From contig DASXTS010000365.1 in NCBI GenBank assembly GCA_036505275.1, positions 1 through 8,685 on the forward strand: a stretch of DNA of 8,685 bases, read 5' to 3'. The DNA comes from DASXTS01 sp036505275. Lineage in GTDB: Bacteria > Actinomycetota > Actinomycetes > Mycobacteriales > Pseudonocardiaceae. Shown in pieces: positions 5,294-8,685 of the stretch; position 1 is the first letter of the stretch, and every line of letters starts with the position of its first letter. The notes below the pieces were generated by a model, which had not been told where the DNA came from, ran no database searches, and saw only the letters and a program-made list of their open reading frames with translations. Both the position numbers and the translations under genes were made by a program.

Positions 5294-5302
5294 ACGGCCA
5301 TC

Positions 5303-5307
5303 GGAGG
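5303..5307 (+). promoter_or_regulatory. Ribosome binding site deciding the livH start
   Basis: GGAGG ends 5 nt before GTG 5313. The alternative GTG at 5307 overlaps this site itself, so 5313 is preferred. Confidence 0.75.
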
Positions 5308-5312
5308 TGCCT

Positions 5313-6242
5313 GTGACGACGCTGTTTCAGCAGATCGCCAACGGGGTCGTGCTGGGCGCGGTGATCGGCCTGGTCGCGCTCGGCTACACCATGGTGTACG
5401 GCATCATCCAGCTGATCAACTTCGCGCACGGCGAGGTGTTCATGGTCGGTGCATACGGCGGGCTGGCGACCTACACCTGGATCCTGCCGCGCGGCATGCG
5501 TGGCCACTGGCAGATCACGCTGCCCGCCTCGATGCTTGGCGGCGTGGTGGTCGCGGTGATCGTCGCCGTGCTCATGGAGAGGTTCGCCTACCGCCCGCTG
5601 CGCAATGCCCCCCGGCTCGCGCCGCTGATCACCGCGCTCGGGGTGTCGGTGTTCCTGCAGGAGGCGGTGCGGCTCTTCTACCCCGACGCGAAGTCCGCCC
5701 GCCCCTTCCCGGCGATGTTCGTCGGCGGCGGGATGCAGCTGCCCGTGCCCGGCGGGCAGGTGGTGCTGCCGTGGATCCGGGTGGCGCTGGTGGTGATCGC
5801 CGTGGCGCTCGCGGTGGCGCTGCAGATGTACGTCAACCGCTCCCGGATGGGCCGAGCGATGCGGGCCACCGCGCAGGACCGGGACACCGCGCGGCTGATG
5901 GGTATCGACCCGGACCGGGTGATCGTGCTGACGTTCATCCTCGGCGCCGCGCTGGCCGGCGTCGGCGGCGTGCTGTACGGGGCGTACCAGAACACGATCA
6001 ACGTCGACATGGGCTTCCAGAACGGTATCTTCGCTTTCACCGCGGCCGTCCTCGGCGGCATCGGCAGCCTGCGCGGCGCCGTGATCGGCGCGTTCGTCAT
6101 CGGCCTGATCAAAACCCTGGGCGGCCAGTACCTGCCGGGCGGCACCCAGTACGACTACGTGTGGATCTTCGTCGTGCTGATCCTGGTGCTGGTGTTCCGG
6201 CCGGAGGGCCTGTTCGGCGAGGCGGAGAAGGTGCGCGCATGA
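5313..6242 (+). CDS. livH: Branched-chain amino acid ABC transporter permease LivH
   Basis: A 309-residue integral membrane permease, one half of the LivHM channel. The N-terminus TTLFQQIANGVVLGAVIGLVALG and then YTMVYGIIQLINFAHGEVFMVGAYGG is the hallmark of LivH. About eight hydrophobic segments follow. The cytoplasmic loop that docks the ATPase is at about residues 176-197 (RSRMGRAMRATAQD then DTARLMGID). The late GIFAFTAAVLGGIGSLRGAVIGAFVIGL segment and the closing VFRPEGLFGE are also family-typical. Length matches E. coli LivH (about 308). Start GTG 5313 is chosen over GTG 5307 because of the Shine-Dalgarno position. Its stop overlaps the livM ATG (ATGA at 6239-6242), so the two permeases are translationally coupled. 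Confidence 0.94.
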   Translation: MTTLFQQIANGVVLGAVIGLVALGYTMVYGIIQLINFAHGEVFMVGAYGGLATYTWILPRGMRGHWQITLPASMLGGVVVAVIVAVLMERFAYRPLRNAPRLAPLITALGVSVFLQEAVRLFYPDAKSARPFPAMFVGGGMQLPVPGGQVVLPWIRVALVVIAVALAVALQMYVNRSRMGRAMRATAQDRDTARLMGIDPDRVIVLTFILGAALAGVGGVLYGAYQNTINVDMGFQNGIFAFTAAVLGGIGSLRGAVIGAFVIGLIKTLGGQYLPGGTQYDYVWIFVVLILVLVFRPEGLFGEAEKVRA

Positions 6243-7984
6243 ACAGGATCACCTCGTACCTGCGGCCAGGGATGGCGCTGCCGCTGCGGCTGATCGGCTC
6301 CGTGCTTGTGGTGGTCGGCGCGCTGCTGCCCTGGGCGACCTTCGTGCTGAACAGGGGCGCCTACCCGGCCAAGTCCACACTGCAGTACTTCGACCTGCCG
6401 TTCGCGGTGACCGGCTTCCGGCTGCACGTGCTGCTGCTCGGCCTCGCCGCGCTGGTGGTGACGTTCGCGCCGGTGCCAGGCCGCGGCAGGATCCTGCGCG
6501 GCCTCGGCTGGGGCGCGGTGCTGGTGTCCGCGGTCAACGTGCTGTTCATCGCCTACTACGGCGGCGGGCTCGGCGCGGTCACCGTCTCGGAGATCCCGGC
6601 GTTCGGTGGGATCGTCGGCCTGCTCGGCGGACTGGCGGTGGTTGCCGGTGCGCACGCCGGCGGCATCGAGGAGCCGGTGCACCTGCCGACCGGGCTGCCC
6701 CGCCCGGCGGCCTGGGCGGTGCTGCTGGTGTCCTACGCCGGGCTGCTGATGATGGTCGCCTGGACGCTGACCGCCGGCGGGCAGGGCGGGGTGGCCAACC
6801 CGTACGCCGGCGCGCAGTTCCTGTCTTTCCTCGGTTTCGCCGGCGGCCTGCTCGCCGCGTTGCAGGGCGCCGGCGTGCTGCCCTGGATCGGGCGGCTGTC
6901 CGAGGATCACCGGCCGTTCTCGATCGTGGTGCTGCTCGGCTGCGCGCTGGCGCTGCCGTTCACCGGCGCCGGCACCGACTACTGGATGACGGTCGCGGCC
7001 AACATCGGGATCTACGCGGCCACCGCGATCGGGCTGAACGTGGTGGTGGGGCTGGCCGGCATGCTGGACATTGGCTACGTGGCCTTCCTCGGCATCGGCG
7101 CGTTCGTGGCGGCCAACCTGTCCGGCGCGGTGGCGGCCAAGGTGGACATCACCCTGCCGTTCCCGGTGGCCGCGGTGATCGCGGCCGTGGTCGCCGGCAT
7201 GTTCGGCTCGATCGTCGGCTCCCCGACGCTGCGGGTGCGCGGCGACTACCTGGCCATCGTCACGCTGGCCTTCGGCGAGATCTTCGTGCGCACCGCGCAG
7301 AACAACATCGGCGGGCTGACCGGCGGCCCGAACGCCATCCCCGGCGTGCCGCCGGTCACCATTGCCGGCACCGGGTTCAACGAACCGATCACCATCGGCG
7401 GCACCAAGCTGCCCAGCGGTGTGCTGTACTACTTCATGATCGTGCTGCTGGTCGGGCTGGTGATGGGCATCTTCGCGAACCTGAAGAACTCGCGGATCGG
7501 CCGGGCCTGGATCGCGATCAGGGAGGACGAGGACGTCGCCAAGGCGATGGGCATCTCCACCGGCCGGATCAAGATCCTCGCCTTCATGGTCGGGGCCTCC
7601 ACGGCCGGCCTGTCCGGCGCTGTGTTCGCACACAAGCTCGGCACGGTGTCCTACGAGAGCTTCAAGTTCCTGGAGTCCGTGACGCTGATCTCCGCGGTCA
7701 TCCTGGGCGGCATGGGCACGATACCCGGCGCGGTGCTCGGCGCCTCCCTGCTGTTCGTGCTGCCCGAGAAGCTGCGCGAGTTCTCCGACTACCGGCTGCT
7801 GCTCTTCGGCCTGGCCCTGGTGCTGATCATGCGGTTCCGGCCGCAGGGGCTGGTGCCTGACAAGCACCGCCGGGCGGAGCTGGCCGGCGAGGACTTCGAG
7901 GGCCGACCGCTCGAGGAATCGGTGACCGAACAGGCGCACCTGCCGCCGGCCGGTGCCGTGCTGCCGGGGGAGGCGAGAGCATGA
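6239..7984 (+). CDS. livM: Branched-chain amino acid ABC transporter permease LivM with long N-terminal membrane extension
   Basis: A 581-residue permease, the partner of LivH. The LivM core spans about residues 227-540: NIGIYAATAIGLNVVVGLAG, MLDIGYVAFLGIGAFVAA, LRVRGDYLAIVTLAFGEI, the GGLTGGPNAIPGVP loop, the ATPase-docking loop NSRIGRAWIAIREDED (417-432), and the closing RFRPQGLVPDK (532-542), followed by a hydrophilic tail of about 40 residues. Residues 1-225 are extra compared with many LivM proteins (often 300-430 residues). They hold about six hydrophobic segments near 18-37, 62-79, 88-107, 123-140, 158-179 and 194-214, with tryptophans but no motif I recognise. Start ATG 6239 has GGAGAAGG 7 nt upstream and overlaps the livH stop; the same frame is open upstream within livH but that is a shadow. 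The stop overlaps livG (ATGA). Confidence 0.93.
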   Translation: MNRITSYLRPGMALPLRLIGSVLVVVGALLPWATFVLNRGAYPAKSTLQYFDLPFAVTGFRLHVLLLGLAALVVTFAPVPGRGRILRGLGWGAVLVSAVNVLFIAYYGGGLGAVTVSEIPAFGGIVGLLGGLAVVAGAHAGGIEEPVHLPTGLPRPAAWAVLLVSYAGLLMMVAWTLTAGGQGGVANPYAGAQFLSFLGFAGGLLAALQGAGVLPWIGRLSEDHRPFSIVVLLGCALALPFTGAGTDYWMTVAANIGIYAATAIGLNVVVGLAGMLDIGYVAFLGIGAFVAANLSGAVAAKVDITLPFPVAAVIAAVVAGMFGSIVGSPTLRVRGDYLAIVTLAFGEIFVRTAQNNIGGLTGGPNAIPGVPPVTIAGTGFNEPITIGGTKLPSGVLYYFMIVLLVGLVMGIFANLKNSRIGRAWIAIREDEDVAKAMGISTGRIKILAFMVGASTAGLSGAVFAHKLGTVSYESFKFLESVTLISAVILGGMGTIPGAVLGASLLFVLPEKLREFSDYRLLLFGLALVLIMRFRPQGLVPDKHRRAELAGEDFEGRPLEESVTEQAHLPPAGAVLPGEARA

Positions 7985-8685
7985 CCGCGCCGGTGCTGGA
8001 GGCTCGCCACGTCACCATGGTGTTCGGCGGCCTGATCGCCCTGTCCGACGTCTCGCTGCAGCTTGCCGAGGGTCAGATCGTCGGCCTGATCGGGCCGAAC
8101 GGGGCCGGCAAGACCACCTTCTTCAACTGCCTGACCGGGCTGTACACCCCGAGCAAGGGCCAGGTGCTGCTGAACGGCGCCGGGCTGCCCGGCGACCCGG
8201 CCGCGGTGACCGCTCGCGGGGTGGCCCGCACGTTCCAGAACATCCGGCTCTTCCCCAGCATGACCGCGCTGGAGAACGTGCTGGTCGGGCGGCACGTGCG
8301 GATGCGCCAGGGGCCGCTGTCCTCGCTATTCCACGGTCCGGCGTTCCGGCGCGGCGAGGAAGCGGCCCGTGAGCGCTCCCGGCAGCTGCTCAAGTTCGTC
8401 GGCCTCGCCAAGGTTCACGACGAACTGGCCCGCAACCTGCCTTATGGCGACCAGCGGCGGCTGGAGATCGCCAGGGCGCTGGCCACCGATCCCAAGGTGC
8501 TGCTGCTGGACGAGCCGACCGCCGGGATGAACCCGCAGGAGACTGAGGCCACCCGGCGGCTGATCTTCGCGATCCGGGACACCGGGATATCCGTGGTGGT
8601 GATCGAGCACGACACCAAGTTCATCTTCTCGCTGTGCGACGACGTGTCCGTGCTGGTGCAAGGTGAGCTGCTTGTCCGGGGCACG
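7981..8685 (+). CDS. livG: Branched-chain amino acid ABC transporter ATPase LivG (3' end beyond window)
   Basis: The first 235 residues of an ABC ATPase that powers the LivHM permease. Visible motifs: Walker A GPNGAGKTT (38-46, K44), Q-loop Q86 in ARTFQNIRLF, the LivG-style signature LPYGDQRRLEIARAL (153-167, replacing canonical LSGGQ), Walker B VLLLDEP with D177/E178, D-loop residues AGMNP (181-185), and H-loop H210 in VIEHD. The insertion near residues 105-125 (RMRQGPLSSLFHG) is typical of LivG and separates it from LivF. Typical LivG length is about 255-300 residues, so only a short C-terminal part is missing. GGGGGAGG (7966-7973) lies 7 nt before ATG 7981, which overlaps the livM stop. 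The frame is open to the window edge. livF is expected downstream. Confidence 0.95.
   Translation, partial: MTAPVLEARHVTMVFGGLIALSDVSLQLAEGQIVGLIGPNGAGKTTFFNCLTGLYTPSKGQVLLNGAGLPGDPAAVTARGVARTFQNIRLFPSMTALENVLVGRHVRMRQGPLSSLFHGPAFRRGEEAARERSRQLLKFVGLAKVHDELARNLPYGDQRRLEIARALATDPKVLLLDEPTAGMNPQETEATRRLIFAIRDTGISVVVIEHDTKFIFSLCDDVSVLVQGELLVRGT

Noticed and set aside
5276..6238. Long open frame continuous with livM as a 902-residue fused protein
   Set aside because: It overlaps livH in another frame and reads as Arg/Gly-rich shadow sequence; livM has its own ATG and ribosome site at 6239.
6155..7939. 594-codon minus-strand frame opposite livM
   Set aside because: His/Gln/Arg-rich low-complexity antisense frame; livM on the plus strand is clearly the gene.
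8434..8478. Non-canonical ABC signature LPYGDQ in LivG as a defect
   Set aside because: LivG/LivF-type ATPases normally have a Y-G-x-Q-type signature in place of LSGGQ, and all other catalytic motifs are intact.

Overview
The window is very GC-rich (about 70% by eye), uses GC-ending codons and several GTG starts, and carries a PdtaR-type ANTAR response regulator plus an actinobacterial-style lipoprotein liv operon. This points to a high-GC actinobacterium, most likely of the Mycobacteriales/Pseudonocardiales group. The genus is inference only.

Layout. (1) 1-561, minus strand: an ECF-type sigma factor whose stop overlaps (ATGA) the first codons of another gene running off the left edge. (2) 583-1064, minus strand: a compact tRNA-Leu(CAA) followed 3' by a broken tyrosine-integrase gene, the footprint of an old integrative element at a tRNA gene. 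The integrase remnant appears to be an internal-deletion fusion of the arm-binding domain to the start of the catalytic domain. (3) 1183-1770, plus strand: pdtaR, a receiver-ANTAR antitermination regulator. (4) 1757-1812: four tandem 14-bp repeats that contain the stop codons of pdtaR and of the convergent gene. (5) 1805-3817, minus strand: a 670-residue membrane-anchored, exported protein with a fibronectin type III domain and further beta-rich regions, function unknown. (6) 3818-4015: divergent intergenic region with three consecutive strong hairpins and a possible 27-codon leader ORF with two rare CTA leucine codons. (7) 4016-8685, plus strand: branched-chain amino acid ABC transporter genes livK, livH, livM and livG (cut by the right edge). 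livH/livM and livM/livG overlap by ATGA, and a hairpin sits between livK and livH.

How the genes work together. LivK (lipoprotein receptor), LivH and LivM (permeases) and LivG (ATPase) form one importer; a second ATPase (livF) would be expected just past the right edge. LivM carries an unusual N-terminal extension of about 225 residues with about six predicted membrane segments. pdtaR is nearby but is not in the same transcription unit, being separated by the convergent gene.

The most promising candidate for something undescribed is the structured leader upstream of livK (3903-3986, with the CTA-containing mini-ORF). It could be a cis-regulatory RNA or a leucine-responsive attenuator for a leucine-type transporter. 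This is inferred from reading the sequence and is not demonstrated.
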